Positions 10,511 to 18,955 of a DNA stretch of 64,000 nt are shown piece after piece; position 1 is the stretch's first letter, and every line of letters begins with the position of its first letter. Below the pieces are notes generated by a model. It had not been told where the DNA came from, did not search any database, and saw only the letters and a program-made list of their open reading frames with translations. Source of the DNA: Synechococcus sp. BIOS-E4-1 (lineage in GTDB: Bacteria; Cyanobacteriota; Cyanobacteriia; PCC-6307; Cyanobiaceae); the NCBI RefSeq assembly GCF_014279995.1, contig NZ_CP047935.1, positions 2,129,494-2,193,493 on the forward strand. The letters run 5' to 3'. Both the position numbers and the translations under genes were made by a program.

Positions 10511-10575
10511 GTGCGGGCTTTGGCCCACACACTCCTCACACCCCCTGGCCCGACGCGTTCGGGCTTTCTGTCTTT
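10511..10575 (+). ncRNA. yfr1: Yfr1 small regulatory RNA
   Basis: The invariant unpaired Yfr1 element ACTCCTCACAC is present at 10531-10541. It is flanked by a 5' hairpin (GTGCGGGC, loop TTTG, GCCCAC; about 10511-10528). A 3' terminator hairpin follows (GCCCGA, loop CGCGT, TCGGGC; 10548-10564) with the tract TTTCTGTCTTT. Position between guaB and trxA is the known picocyanobacterial location. In Prochlorococcus Yfr1 is a trans-acting antisense RNA that represses porin (som) mRNAs through this element. The 3' stem would also end transcription coming from guaB3. Confidence 0.93.
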
Positions 10576-10668
10576 AGGTCATCCATCACAGTTCAGGCGA
10601 AGAGCTGGGTGATTGAGCAGCAACCTCGGAAACGGTTGCTAAATTTCGCCCAATTCGACCGATCCTGA

Positions 10669-10992
10669 ATGTCCAGCGCTGCCGCTGTCACCGACGCCTC
10701 CTTCGAACAGGACGTCCTTCAGAGCGACGTTCCCGTGCTGGTCGATTTCTGGGCCCCCTGGTGTGGCCCATGTCGCATGGTTGCGCCCATCGTTGATGAA
10801 ATTGCCAAGGAATTCGAAGGAAAAATCAAGGTGTTCAAGCTCAACACCGATGAAAATCCCAACGTGGCCAGCCAATTCGGCATTCGCAGCATTCCAACTC
10901 TGATGGTTTTCAAAGGTGGACAGAAAGTCGACACTGTCGTTGGAGCCGTCCCCAAGGCAACTCTCTCTGGCACGATTGCCAAATACCTCTGA
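10669..10992 (+). CDS. trxA: Thioredoxin
   Basis: A cytosolic disulfide reductase of 107 residues with the active site WCGPC at residues 31-35 in the context [12 protein letters not shown]. The cis-proline loop is RSIPTLMVF. It is the m-type thioredoxin of oxygenic phototrophs, which receives electrons from ferredoxin or NADPH thioredoxin reductases and regulates carbon metabolism and peroxiredoxins. ATG at 10669 starts about 90 bases after the Yfr1 terminator. hisH follows almost immediately on the same strand. Confidence 0.97.
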   Translation: MSSAAAVTDASFEQDVLQSDVPVLVDFWAPWCGPCRMVAPIVDEIAKEFEGKIKVFKLNTDENPNVASQFGIRSIPTLMVFKGGQKVDTVVGAVPKATLSGTIAKYL

Positions 10993-11000
10993 GGCCTCAA

Positions 11001-11684
11001 CTGACTTCGTCAGCAGACCAAACTCCTGAGGGCTCATCCAAGCCGATCCAGACGATCGGCCTGATCGATTACGGAATGGGCAATCTCCATTCCGTTCAGA
11101 CCAGTTTCAAACGCTTGGGGCAGCCTTTAATCCAGGTTCGGCATCCTCGGGATCTAGAAGCCTGTGATGCGCTGATTCTCCCGGGAGTCGGAGCTTTTGA
11201 TCCGGCAATGGAAAAGCTTCATTCGACTGGACTCGTGCAGCATCTACGCAGCTGGCATGACAACAAACGCCCTCTGCTCGGGATTTGTCTGGGCCTTCAG
11301 TTGCTGTTCGAACGCAGCGATGAAGGCAGTATCGAAGGTCTGGGACTTTTCGAAGGCGAAGTTCAACGGCTACCCGATCAACAGGGTGAGCGGATTCCAC
11401 ACATGGGCTGGGGGCAGCTGAGACCCCAACAGCCCTGCCCGCTTCTTGTGGAAGGCGAAGCGCAACCCTGGGTGTATTTCGTGCATTCCTATGCAGCGGT
11501 CCCCAACAAGACCGCAGATCTGGCCGCGACCGTGAGCTTCGGGCAGGGGGAAGCTACGGCGATGGTTTGGAGCGATCGCACGGGTGCCTGTCAGTTCCAC
11601 CCTGAAAAGTCAGCAAAAGCCGGCGCTCGGTTGCTGAAGCAATGGATCGGATGGCTGCAGTCCGGCGCGCAGCTGCCCCAGTGA
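11001..11684 (+). CDS. hisH: Imidazole glycerol phosphate synthase, glutaminase subunit
   Basis: HisH releases ammonia from glutamine for HisF in histidine synthesis. The catalytic cysteine is in GICLGLQLL and the histidine/glutamate pair in FHPEKS. The conserved opening IGLIDYGMGNLHS begins before the first ATG (11076), so the real start is upstream. No ATG, GTG or TTG lies in this frame between there and the trxA coding region. CTG at 11001 has a good spacing to GAGG (10991-10994) and is the best candidate; it would add 25 residues ahead of the ATG. The gene follows trxA closely and overlaps the rsmD start. Confidence 0.9.
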   Translation: MTSSADQTPEGSSKPIQTIGLIDYGMGNLHSVQTSFKRLGQPLIQVRHPRDLEACDALILPGVGAFDPAMEKLHSTGLVQHLRSWHDNKRPLLGICLGLQLLFERSDEGSIEGLGLFEGEVQRLPDQQGERIPHMGWGQLRPQQPCPLLVEGEAQPWVYFVHSYAAVPNKTADLAATVSFGQGEATAMVWSDRTGACQFHPEKSAKAGARLLKQWIGWLQSGAQLPQ

Positions 11685-12301
11685 AAGGTGGGCAGCTGCG
11701 CTTGATCGGTGGGCGTCGCCTGCGCAGCCCTCAAGGCCAGGGAACTCGGCCAACCACCGCGCGCGTGCGTGAAGCCCTGATGAACTTGTTGAGTTCCGAG
11801 ATCAGAGGCTGTTACTGGCTGGACCTCTGCAGCGGCAGCGGAGTCATGGGCTGTGAAGCGTTGATCCGAGGAGCCTCCCATGTGGTTGCGGTGGAGAAGG
11901 ATGCGCGCACTGCGGCAATCTGTCGAGAGAATCTCGAACTGGTGGCCGCCAACGATGCCTGTGATGCAACGGTGAACGTGATCAGGAAAGATCTGCTCAG
12001 CTGGTTAAAACAGGGGTGCCTTGACGGCAATCAGCGGTTCTCAATCGTTTATTTCGACCCGCCTTATGGATCCGGGCTTTACCGCCCGGCACTCTCCATG
12101 CTTCACAGTGGCGGCTGGGTTCAGCCTCAGGGACTGGTGATCTGCGAGTTCGCCAGCAGAGAGAAATTTGAAGTGCCGTCAGGCTGGAAGGAAACAGACA
12201 GACGTCAATACGGGAAGAGCAGCCTGCTGATCCTCAACCCCCAAGAGCACTGCCGCGGCGATACTGATTCCAAGCTGCGACAAACAGGCCGAGAAGGGTG
12301 A
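11681..12301 (+). CDS. rsmD: 16S rRNA (guanine966-N2)-methyltransferase
   Basis: It methylates G966 of 16S rRNA in the assembling 30S subunit. The protein shows the RsmD N-terminus ([12 protein letters not shown], then [15 protein letters not shown]). The SAM motif is [16 protein letters not shown] and the catalytic motif is [11 protein letters not shown] prefer the GTG at 11681, which overlaps the hisH stop as GTGA and fits the family N-terminus; ATGs at 11642 and 11651 are alternatives. The last 68 bases run antisense through petG, so the C-terminal 20 or so residues are an extension beyond the methylase fold. Confidence 0.92.
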
Positions 12302-12347
12302 CCGGAATCAGACCAAGAACGATGCCGCACAGAAGAGGTTCGATCAT
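12234..12347 (-). CDS. petG: Cytochrome b6f complex subunit V
   Basis: A 37-residue single-span protein that begins [20 protein letters not shown], the diagnostic PetG sequence, and ends in a short charged tail. It stabilises the cytochrome b6f dimer in the thylakoid membrane. A longer frame upstream exists (to 12431), but the PetG start at 12347 is unambiguous. Its 3' 68 bases overlap the end of rsmD on the other strand, and the divergent neighbour is a cytochrome c gene. Confidence 0.97.
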
Positions 12348-12403
12348 GGCGTCACGCCGAGTGGAAGGATTGACCACAATTGTTCCATGCATATGACGCA
12401 ACT

Positions 12404-12790
12404 GTGACGACACCGTCATCAACTGCTGCAACGTTGGAACGACGCCGTGGTTTGGTGACGGCGCTGGTAGCCATGGCTGTGATCACAGCGCTGGCTCTCG
12501 GGGCCTGGTTCTATGTCAGCACCCGTCTGGATCCTTACAGCAAGGCGGCACTGGCATTGAACGGCGATGTGCAGCATGGTGCGCAGCTGTTCCGCATCAA
12601 CTGCGCTGGCTGTCACGGCATCTCGGGTCAGGGACTGGTGGGCCCGAGCCTTCAGGCCGTAAGCGAACGACGACCGGACCGATCGCTGATCCACCAGATC
12701 GTGAGCGGAGAGACCCCGCCGATGCCACGCTTTGAAATCGAACCGGAAGGCATGGCGGACCTTCTGAGCTACCTACACACCTTGAACTGA
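12404..12790 (+). CDS. cytM: Membrane-anchored class I cytochrome c (CytM type)
   Basis: The product has an N-terminal membrane helix (about residues 15-38) and then a small cytochrome c domain. The haem motif is CAGCH, within [15 protein letters not shown], and the probable axial Met is in ETPPMPRF. Size and position next to petG fit cytochrome cM, a low-abundance cytochrome reported to influence electron flow and respiration in cyanobacteria. GTG at 12404 is the likely start; TTG at 12380 would lengthen it by 8 residues. The start region lies about 60 bp from petG, in divergent orientation. The exact cytochrome subclass is inferred. Confidence 0.8.
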
Positions 12791-12797
12791 TGCCATC

Positions 12798-13532
12798 GTG
12801 AGCCTCTCCGTGGTGTTGGTGGAGCCGTCCGGTCCGCTCAACGTTGGAAGCGTGGCTCGGCTCTGCGCCAATTTCGGAATTGATGATCTGAGGCTGGTCG
12901 CTCCGCGATGTGAACCCAATGACCCCGACGCACAACGCATGGCCGTGCATGGAGGGCAGGTTCTAAGCCGAGCTCGTTGCTTCCCGACACTGTTCGAGGC
13001 ACTGGCCGATTGCCAGCGCGTCGTGGCCAGCTGCGGACGCATTGACCATGGAGAGATTGCTGTTCAGCCTCCCGAACAGATCATGCCCTGGGTGCAACAG
13101 GGTCTTGAATCGGCTGCACAGGTTGCACTGGTCTTCGGCAGAGAGGATCGCGGCCTGAGCAATGAGGAGCTGCTGCTCAGTCAACGCGTTGTACGGCTTC
13201 ATTCCTCGGACGCCTATCCATCGCTGAATTTGTCCCATGCGGTTGCTGTGATGTTGCATGAACTGGAGAGGGTTCGCCGGCAATTCTCAGGTCAGCTGAA
13301 AGAAGTACTTCAGGATGCAGAAACAGCCGAACCAACCCAGCTGATCGACTGCCTCAATGACGCGGAAGATCTGCTTCTGGAGGCGGGTTTCCTGTTGGAG
13401 CACACCGCCAGGGCACGCATGGCCAAGGTCAAAGGTCTGCTGCAACGATCCCTGGTACGTCCTGAAGAATTGGCCATGCTGCGCGGCATGGTCCGACAAC
13501 TTCGTTGGGCGATTCGTTGCCACCGCCCGTAA
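12798..13532 (+). CDS. TrmH-family RNA 2'-O-methyltransferase (TrmJ-like)
   Basis: A SPOUT methylase of 244 residues. The N-terminus VLVEPSGPLNVGSVARLCAN and the knot motifs ALVFGREDRGLSNEEL and YPSLNLSHAVAVMLHEL match TrmH family group 1, whose best known member TrmJ methylates position 32 of tRNA. A C-terminal helical extension (about residues 160-244) is present as in TrmJ. GTG at 12798 starts seven bases after the cytochrome stop. The tRNA substrate is inferred from the family. Confidence 0.88.
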   Translation: MSLSVVLVEPSGPLNVGSVARLCANFGIDDLRLVAPRCEPNDPDAQRMAVHGGQVLSRARCFPTLFEALADCQRVVASCGRIDHGEIAVQPPEQIMPWVQQGLESAAQVALVFGREDRGLSNEELLLSQRVVRLHSSDAYPSLNLSHAVAVMLHELERVRRQFSGQLKEVLQDAETAEPTQLIDCLNDAEDLLLEAGFLLEHTARARMAKVKGLLQRSLVRPEELAMLRGMVRQLRWAIRCHRP

Positions 13533-13556
13533 TCTCTGGCTTTCTCGCGCAGTTCC

Positions 13557-14711
13557 TTGGCCTCCAGTCGATCGAGACGCCAAAACCCTGGCTGGGGACG
13601 TCCTCTGCGGCTTGTGCTGCGACTTGTTCTGATGGGCGTGGGACTTGGCGTCATTACGGGCTCCTTGCTGAAACTGGCTGGCCCTGCCGTTGAAAAAGGA
13701 GATCTCGCACTTCCTGGGTGGCTGCCGTTAAACGAGCAGAGCCCAGAGGGCAAAGCCCAGCCTGAAGCGACTGCCAACGACAACGGAACCACATCCCTCA
13801 ATCGCACCGAATCCCTGGGTCGCTTCGAGACCCGCAATGAACTCAAGCCGCTGAGTGAGCGCTGGCAGACACTGGCAGCAGAACAGCCCGACCTGAAAGT
13901 GAGCGCCTTCATGCTCGTGCTGGACGACGGTCGCTATGCACAGCTGGAGCCTGACACTGCGCTGCCGGCGGCCAGCTCCATCAAAACCCCGATCCTGCTC
14001 GTCACCCTTGAGGAGCTTGACGCAGGTCGCTTGAGCTGGAACGAGCCTTTGCAACTCAGCAAAACCGTGGTGGGTGGCGGTGCCGGTTGGATGGCGTCCA
14101 AACCGCTCGGCACCCGTTTCCCAACGCATGAAGTCGCCACTGAAATGATCCGGGTCAGCGACAACACCGCCACCAACCTTCTGATCGAACGGCTGGGAGG
14201 TCAGGAGACACTGAATGCCCGTTTCAACGCTCTGGGCCTGAGCGCCACCAAGGTGAACGACTGGCTACCCGATCTCAAGGGCACCAACAGCACCAGCGCC
14301 AGAGATCTGGCTCGATCGATCGCGCTGGTTGACACCGGTGAAGCCCTCTCGATCCGCAGCCGGGATCTGTTCCGGGAGGTCATGGGCACATCGATCACCA
14401 ATACCCTTCTGCCGCGAGGACTGATGCGGGGTCTCGGCGGACGTCAGGGAGAGCCGGACGACAGCCTGATGGTGAAAGGCTACAGAGTGCTCAATAAAAC
14501 CGGCGATATCGGTATCGCCTACGCCGATGCAGGCTTGATTGAGTTGCCTGATGGCAGCAGAGCGGTTGCAGCCTTCCTGGTGAAGGGACCGTTCAACGAT
14601 CCGCGCTCAACGGAACTGATCCGCAAGCTGGCAGCGGCGATGGCGCCGGTTCTCAAACCCAAACCCGCCGTTGCCCGTTCAAGCGCAAGTGCCGCCAGCA
14701 TCGATCCATGA
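13557..14711 (+). CDS. Membrane-anchored serine hydrolase, class A beta-lactamase fold
   Basis: The N-terminus is basic and followed by one membrane helix (about residues 18-42), so the catalytic domain faces the periplasm. It has SxxK (S140-K143), SDN (201-203) and KTG (314-316), all in the order of class A beta-lactamases. In the omega loop the usual WEPELN is replaced by WLPDLK (236-241), so the deacylating Glu166 and Asn170 are missing. It is therefore more likely a penicillin-binding or DD-peptidase-like protein than a true beta-lactamase. The TTG at 13557 keeps the basic leader. The stop overlaps the next ATG as ATGA. Confidence 0.82.
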   Translation: MASSRSRRQNPGWGRPLRLVLRLVLMGVGLGVITGSLLKLAGPAVEKGDLALPGWLPLNEQSPEGKAQPEATANDNGTTSLNRTESLGRFETRNELKPLSERWQTLAAEQPDLKVSAFMLVLDDGRYAQLEPDTALPAASSIKTPILLVTLEELDAGRLSWNEPLQLSKTVVGGGAGWMASKPLGTRFPTHEVATEMIRVSDNTATNLLIERLGGQETLNARFNALGLSATKVNDWLPDLKGTNSTSARDLARSIALVDTGEALSIRSRDLFREVMGTSITNTLLPRGLMRGLGGRQGEPDDSLMVKGYRVLNKTGDIGIAYADAGLIELPDGSRAVAAFLVKGPFNDPRSTELIRKLAAAMAPVLKPKPAVARSSASAASIDP

Positions 14712-16123
14712 CACGTCTCAACAGTCTGCAGGCACTGGCCGCTCTGACCGTGGCCACAGCATCCATCGCGACGATGTTTTCACCGCCACAGCTTGCAGCG
14801 GAACAGCAGAAACCGGCTGACCAAACACTGACTCGCCGCAGCGATGTACGAGCCCTTCCAGGCCAGCTGGATGACGTGCTGATGGTCAATGACAACAACC
14901 CGGAACTGATTACCGGGGAAGGCATCCTTGTTTCGACCTTTCCGCAGGCGCCGGGCCTGAATATCGCGCTGAATGGTCGCTTCGACCTGTTCAGCCATCA
15001 CGTTTACGCCGGTCAGCCCGATCAGCTTGACTCGACTCTCTGGCTCGCTGTTGTGGCTCAGCCAGCAGGAGATGCTCCAGTAACTCTGAGACTTCTGGGT
15101 GGCAGCACCTCCCTCTCACAGGCGACTCTGAAGGGCCAAACCGCTTCACCATTTCTGCCGTTGCCAACCCTGATGGCTGAATCAGGCACAGCGGTTGCCT
15201 CTGGTCCGGGCAGCAAGGTTGCCGGCGACCTGCTGCGCGGAGACATCGCGAACGAACTGCAACAGGAATGGCTGATTGCACCCGGAAACATCAGCCCCCT
15301 GGTGGTGCTTCCAATCCCGGTCGCCGGACTCGATCCACTTCTCAACGGGCGCAACCTGCAGCTGCGGCTTCAGAGCTCAGGTCCGGTGCATATCGCCACC
15401 CTGGCCGCCTATGGAAATGGTGACAAGGTTCCAGACCCAGAGCGGTGGATCAGGCTGCTGAATCAGGGACGGCAGAGTCCCAAGGAGCACCAACCGACTC
15501 CGCGTGGCGCTAGCGGCAGGATGGTCTACTCACGCGTCAGCGGTGTTCAGATCGGCAGTACCTGGAGAGCAACCCTGACCGATCCCGGATCCAGCCACCT
15601 GAACATTGAAGATGCGCCCGTCTCCTGGCCGATCAGCAGCCTGGAACGCGGTGAGCTGCAGACAGGACAGATCCAGACAGCGGAGCTGAAGGCCTTTGAT
15701 GCAGGCACCGCCTGGGCAGCACATGGGAACTACGGCGTTGAATACGACCTGACGCTTCCACTGCGCAATCAGGGATCGCAGCAGCGAACAGTGGCGATCA
15801 CCCTGGACTCTCCTGATAAAAACAGCAGCGGTAACGGCCAACTGGTGTTCAACGGCAGTGACAGCGGTCCGGTGATGTTCCGTGGACCGATCGAAGTGAG
15901 CGGACTGGATGCACAAGGGGGGAGACCCAGCGGTCGACGACGCTTTCACCTGGTGTTGCGACGGGGGCAGGAGGGCCCCCAACTTGGGCAAATCACACTC
16001 GCTCCTGGAGAAACTCGTTCGGTACGAGTACGCCTTGTTTACCCGGCGGATGCCACACCTCCCCAGGTCCTGTCTCTCCGACCTGTGAAACAATCCACAG
16101 AAGCACCAGTCGATCGTCCGTGA
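14708..16123 (+). CDS. DUF3370 secreted protein
   Basis: A 471-residue exported protein with a signal peptide (about residues 1-30). It is followed by a beta-rich region of the cyanobacterial DUF3370 type, recognisable by the LPGQLDDVLMVNDNNPELIT segment and the later GNYGVEYDLTLPL. No enzymatic motif is visible and its function is unknown. Membership of the outer cell envelope is a reasonable inference from its secretion. It overlaps the upstream serine hydrolase gene (ATGA) and the downstream chlI gene (GTGA), so the three are translationally linked. Confidence 0.82.
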   Translation: MTRLNSLQALAALTVATASIATMFSPPQLAAEQQKPADQTLTRRSDVRALPGQLDDVLMVNDNNPELITGEGILVSTFPQAPGLNIALNGRFDLFSHHVYAGQPDQLDSTLWLAVVAQPAGDAPVTLRLLGGSTSLSQATLKGQTASPFLPLPTLMAESGTAVASGPGSKVAGDLLRGDIANELQQEWLIAPGNISPLVVLPIPVAGLDPLLNGRNLQLRLQSSGPVHIATLAAYGNGDKVPDPERWIRLLNQGRQSPKEHQPTPRGASGRMVYSRVSGVQIGSTWRATLTDPGSSHLNIEDAPVSWPISSLERGELQTGQIQTAELKAFDAGTAWAAHGNYGVEYDLTLPLRNQGSQQRTVAITLDSPDKNSSGNGQLVFNGSDSGPVMFRGPIEVSGLDAQGGRPSGRRRFHLVLRRGQEGPQLGQITLAPGETRSVRVRLVYPADATPPQVLSLRPVKQSTEAPVDRP

Positions 16124-17208
16124 GTTCACCGCGCAAGCGCAGAGTTTTCCCCTTCACCGCCGTGATCGGTCAGGAGGAAATGAAACTTGCTCTGCTGCTC
16201 AACGTGATCGATCCCCGCATCGGCGGTGTGATGATCATGGGCGACAGGGGCACAGGCAAATCCACCACGATCAGGGCACTGGCGGATCTGCTCCCTGGTA
16301 TTGAGGTGGTCGCAGGAGACCCCTACAACAGCTCACCAACCGATCCTGATCTGCAGAGCAGCGACGTGCGTCAGCGCCTCGAGCATGGGGAAACCCTCGC
16401 GACAGAGGAGCGACAGGTGCCCATGGTGGATCTTCCACTTGGCGCGACGGAAGACCGCCTTTGCGGCACCATCGACATTGAGAAGGCTCTCAGCGAGGGC
16501 GTGCGGGCTTTTGAACCAGGATTGCTGGCCAAGGCAAACCGGGGCCTGCTTTACGTCGACGAAGTGAATCTGCTGGACGATCATCTGGTCGACGTCCTGC
16601 TCGATTCTGCCGCTTCAGGCTGGAACACGGTTGAACGTGAAGGCGTGTCCGTGCGACATCCCGCCCGCTTTGTGCTGATAGGTTCCGGCAACCCTGAGGA
16701 AGGCGAGCTGCGCCCTCAGCTCCTCGACCGCTTCGGCATGAGTGTTGAGGTGCGAACAGTCAGAGACCCTGAGCTTCGCGTCCAGGTGGTGGACCAGCGC
16801 ACAGCCTTTGACACCGACCCTGATGCCTTCACCTCCTCGGTTGAAGCTGGACAGAAAGCACTTCAGGAAAGGGTGGTCGAAGCCCAGCAGCGACTGGACC
16901 AGGTTGAAATCGACGATGATCTGAGATTGCGCATTTCCGCAGTGTGCGGCGAGCTGGATGTCGACGGCCTGAGGGGAGACATCGTCACCAACAGGGCTGC
17001 ACGAGCACTGGCGGCCTTTGAAGGCCGCACTGAAGTCACGGAAGAGGATGTTGCCCGCGTGGCGTCATGCTGTCTTCGTCACCGCCTGCGCAAAGATCCA
17101 CTCGAGCAGATCGATTCCGGTGATCGAGTCGTGAAGGTGTTCTGCAAGGTGTTCGAGCGCAGCGAGAGCAGCGATAGAGCCGAATTCGAACTGGCCCTGG
17201 CCGCCTGA
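16120..17208 (+). CDS. chlI: Magnesium chelatase ATPase subunit I
   Basis: ChlI is the AAA+ motor that with ChlD and ChlH inserts Mg into protoporphyrin IX, the first step unique to chlorophyll. It has Walker A GDRGTGKST (41-49), Walker B LLYVDEVNLL, and the ChlI insertions near VPMVDLPLGATEDR. The 362 residues are full length. The GTG at 16120 overlaps the previous stop (GTGA), an odd partner for a chlorophyll gene, and suggests expression from an upstream envelope-gene message or an internal promoter. Confidence 0.97.
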   Translation: MSSPRKRRVFPFTAVIGQEEMKLALLLNVIDPRIGGVMIMGDRGTGKSTTIRALADLLPGIEVVAGDPYNSSPTDPDLQSSDVRQRLEHGETLATEERQVPMVDLPLGATEDRLCGTIDIEKALSEGVRAFEPGLLAKANRGLLYVDEVNLLDDHLVDVLLDSAASGWNTVEREGVSVRHPARFVLIGSGNPEEGELRPQLLDRFGMSVEVRTVRDPELRVQVVDQRTAFDTDPDAFTSSVEAGQKALQERVVEAQQRLDQVEIDDDLRLRISAVCGELDVDGLRGDIVTNRAARALAAFEGRTEVTEEDVARVASCCLRHRLRKDPLEQIDSGDRVVKVFCKVFERSESSDRAEFELALAA

Positions 17209-17232
17209 TGAGCCCACAGGAGTAGCCGAGCC

Positions 17233-17697
17233 GTGCGCATTCTCGGCATCGACCCCGGTCTCGCCCGGGTTGGTTACGGGGTGATTGACACCTCTGCTGG
17301 TCAGCAGACCATGCTCGATTGCGGCATCATTCGCACCGATCCTGGGCATTCAGAAGGCAAGCGAATGGTGGAGATCGCCAGAGACTTGCGGCAGCTGATC
17401 AGGGCCTGGCGCCCGGAATTGGCATCCGTCGAAAAGTTTTTCTTCTACAGATCCAGCAACACCATCGCCGTTGTTCAGGCTCGGGGCGTGGTGATCATGA
17501 CCCTCAGCAGATTTGGATTGCCAATCGTCGAGTTTCCGCCGATGCAGATCAAGCAAGCTCTAACCGGCCATGGCCATGCTGACAAGGATGAGGTTCTTGA
17601 AGCCGTGATGCGCGAGCTCAACCTTGAGTCTCCGCCCAGACCGGACGACGCCGCTGATGCACTAGCCGTTGCACTGACGGGCTGGTTTCAGCAGTAA
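17233..17697 (+). CDS. ruvC: Crossover junction endodeoxyribonuclease
   Basis: RuvC resolves Holliday junctions during recombination and repair. The N-terminal RILGIDPGLARVGYGV carries the first catalytic Asp, SVEKFFFYRS the Glu, and the C-terminal RPDDAADALAVAL the final acidic pair. The 154 residues are normal. It starts with GTG at 17233, 24 bases after chlI. Downstream is a long gene-poor interval. Confidence 0.96.
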   Translation: MRILGIDPGLARVGYGVIDTSAGQQTMLDCGIIRTDPGHSEGKRMVEIARDLRQLIRAWRPELASVEKFFFYRSSNTIAVVQARGVVIMTLSRFGLPIVEFPPMQIKQALTGHGHADKDEVLEAVMRELNLESPPRPDDAADALAVALTGWFQQ

Positions 17698-18300
17698 GAA
17701 CAACAACACAAACGGAGATCCCTCACCATTGAAGTTTTCAAGGCAGAGAACACGCAAGCAAAAGCCGCTGTTAAGCGTGGGATTGAATGATTGAGCTTAT
17801 TAACGAAACACCAATATCATCACGCTCTGAACATCAGCTAGCACCCCAATAAACCTCAATTAAAGAAAGCTAAAAGATGAGCACTTTTCCACAAATCTCT
17901 GTTGAGAAACCTGCCGAATTCTGGAGATTTGGATGAGAAGAGCAATGCCCTGACGATTAGACCTCAGCCACTCGCTCAGAGTGGAACATGGGATTCAAGA
18001 CTTCATGGCTTACACAGCCTGGAATGGCTAACACATAGGCATAACTCTGATGCCAAGCCAATGAGGTATTGGTGATTGGGCATTATTTTTCACTTGAACG
18101 TGTCAGCTGATCCCGTAGACGGGCAGCAAACGCTTTTTCAACCAAGTCCCCAGCGAAGACAGACCTGCTGACAATCATGAGATCAGGACAAGTCCTTCTA
18201 GAGGTCAGGACAACTGTTGATCTGAAATCATGTGATTCATCTCTCAGCAGTGCGGACTGGACCTGGAATTGGCCTGCCTTGTGGACACTGGATCACAAGC
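17698..18300 (+). other. 603-bp gene-poor interval
   Basis: No convincing gene of normal size is present. A plus-strand frame across 18177-18614 is contradicted by the LapA-like gene on the other strand. A short minus-strand frame at 18083-18178 is listed separately with low confidence. TTAACGAAAC at 17800 resembles part of the motif upstream of the LapA-like gene. No tRNA, terminator with a U tract or repeat array was seen. Confidence 0.6.
18083..18178 (-). CDS. Possible 31-residue protein or gene remnant
   Basis: ATG at 18178 opens a frame rich in V, A, R and D with normal-looking codon choice (MIVSRSVFAGDLVEKAF at the start) and ends with TAA. The frame is also open upstream of the ATG for about 70 bases, so this could be the 3' remnant of a longer gene. 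No family recognised. Confidence 0.25.
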   Translation of the reverse strand: MIVSRSVFAGDLVEKAFAARLRDQLTRSSEK

Positions 18301-18690
18301 TCAGTCTGAGCTCGACACCTGAACCTCTTGAGCATCTTCCATTGCTTCTTCTTCTTCAGCGCTTGCAGAAGGGAGCAAGCCCAGTTGCGTTTCAACGGTT
18401 GCCCGGTACCGATTCAGATCGGTTTCCAATTCCTGGATGCGCACTTGCTGGGCGTCGAGATTACTGGATTGATGGATGCGTTCCACGTTGTTCAGCATCC
18501 CGCTCCATGCAGCGAACAGCCAGGCTGAAGTTGCACCAATCCCGGCAGACAGCAGCAGCAATGCTGCAAGAGGCGTGGTGTACTTCAGGCCGGGTAGCAC
18601 ATGAACGGTTGTAGCAGCCGTATTTTCCAGCGTGAAGAACACCATGCTCAGGCCGAACACGAAGATCAGGGTGAAATTGATCTGACGCAT
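18301..18690 (-). CDS. LapA-domain (DUF1049) membrane protein
   Basis: A 129-residue protein with two membrane helices (about residues 4-24 and 38-62). A cytoplasmic coiled coil (QQVRIQELETDLNRYRATVE) and an acidic tail follow. This is the layout of LapA/YciS-type proteins, which in E. coli work with LapB in controlling lipopolysaccharide synthesis. The role in cyanobacteria is not established. ATG at 18690 is preceded, about 80-125 bases upstream, by a 9-bp perfect inverted repeat containing GTTAAC. Confidence 0.75.
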   Translation of the reverse strand: MRQINFTLIFVFGLSMVFFTLENTAATTVHVLPGLKYTTPLAALLLLSAGIGATSAWLFAAWSGMLNNVERIHQSSNLDAQQVRIQELETDLNRYRATVETQLGLLPSASAEEEEAMEDAQEVQVSSSD

Positions 18691-18766
18691 GGTCCGAGTT
18701 GCTGGTGGACCAAAAACTACGTAATCACTTCCACGCTGGGAGCCAAAGCCAGTTGAAAGGATGAAG

Positions 18767-18797
18767 TTCGTTAACCAGCGAAAAGGTCGTTAACGAA
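18767..18797. promoter_or_regulatory. Inverted repeat TTCGTTAAC-N13-GTTAACGAA
   Basis: Two perfect 9-base arms separated by 13 bases lie upstream of the LapA-like gene. The right arm is part of GGTCGTTAACG (18785-18795), which recurs at 20056-20066. It could bind a dimeric regulator, or form a hairpin at the end of the 48-codon gene that stops 12 bases away. Confidence 0.45.
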
Positions 18798-18808
18798 ACA
18801 AGGAAGCT

Positions 18809-18955
18809 TCATGCCATCAGCCTGAAAGGTATGGCTTGACTGGATGGGGCCAGATCCTGATCATCAGCTGGATCTGAATCATCTGCACCGAGTAACGGCA
18901 CAAGATCCGACCGACTCGAACAGTCGGCTGCAAAGCCCAAGAGGTCGCTGGTCAT
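18809..18955 (-). CDS. 48-residue acidic protein, coupled to upstream gene
   Basis: ATG at 18955 overlaps the stop of the 73-codon gene as ATGA, the pattern of translational coupling seen throughout this window. The product begins MTSDLLGFAADCSSRSDL and continues with an Asp-rich middle (ADDSDPADDQD). No membrane segment or known motif. The overlap and the use of genome-typical codons are the case for it being real. Function unknown. Confidence 0.5.
   Translation of the reverse strand: MTSDLLGFAADCSSRSDLVPLLGADDSDPADDQDLAPSSQAIPFRLMA

Noticed and set aside
18177-18614. A plus-strand frame of 145 codons
   Set aside because: It runs antisense to the LapA-like gene and has no recognisable motif.
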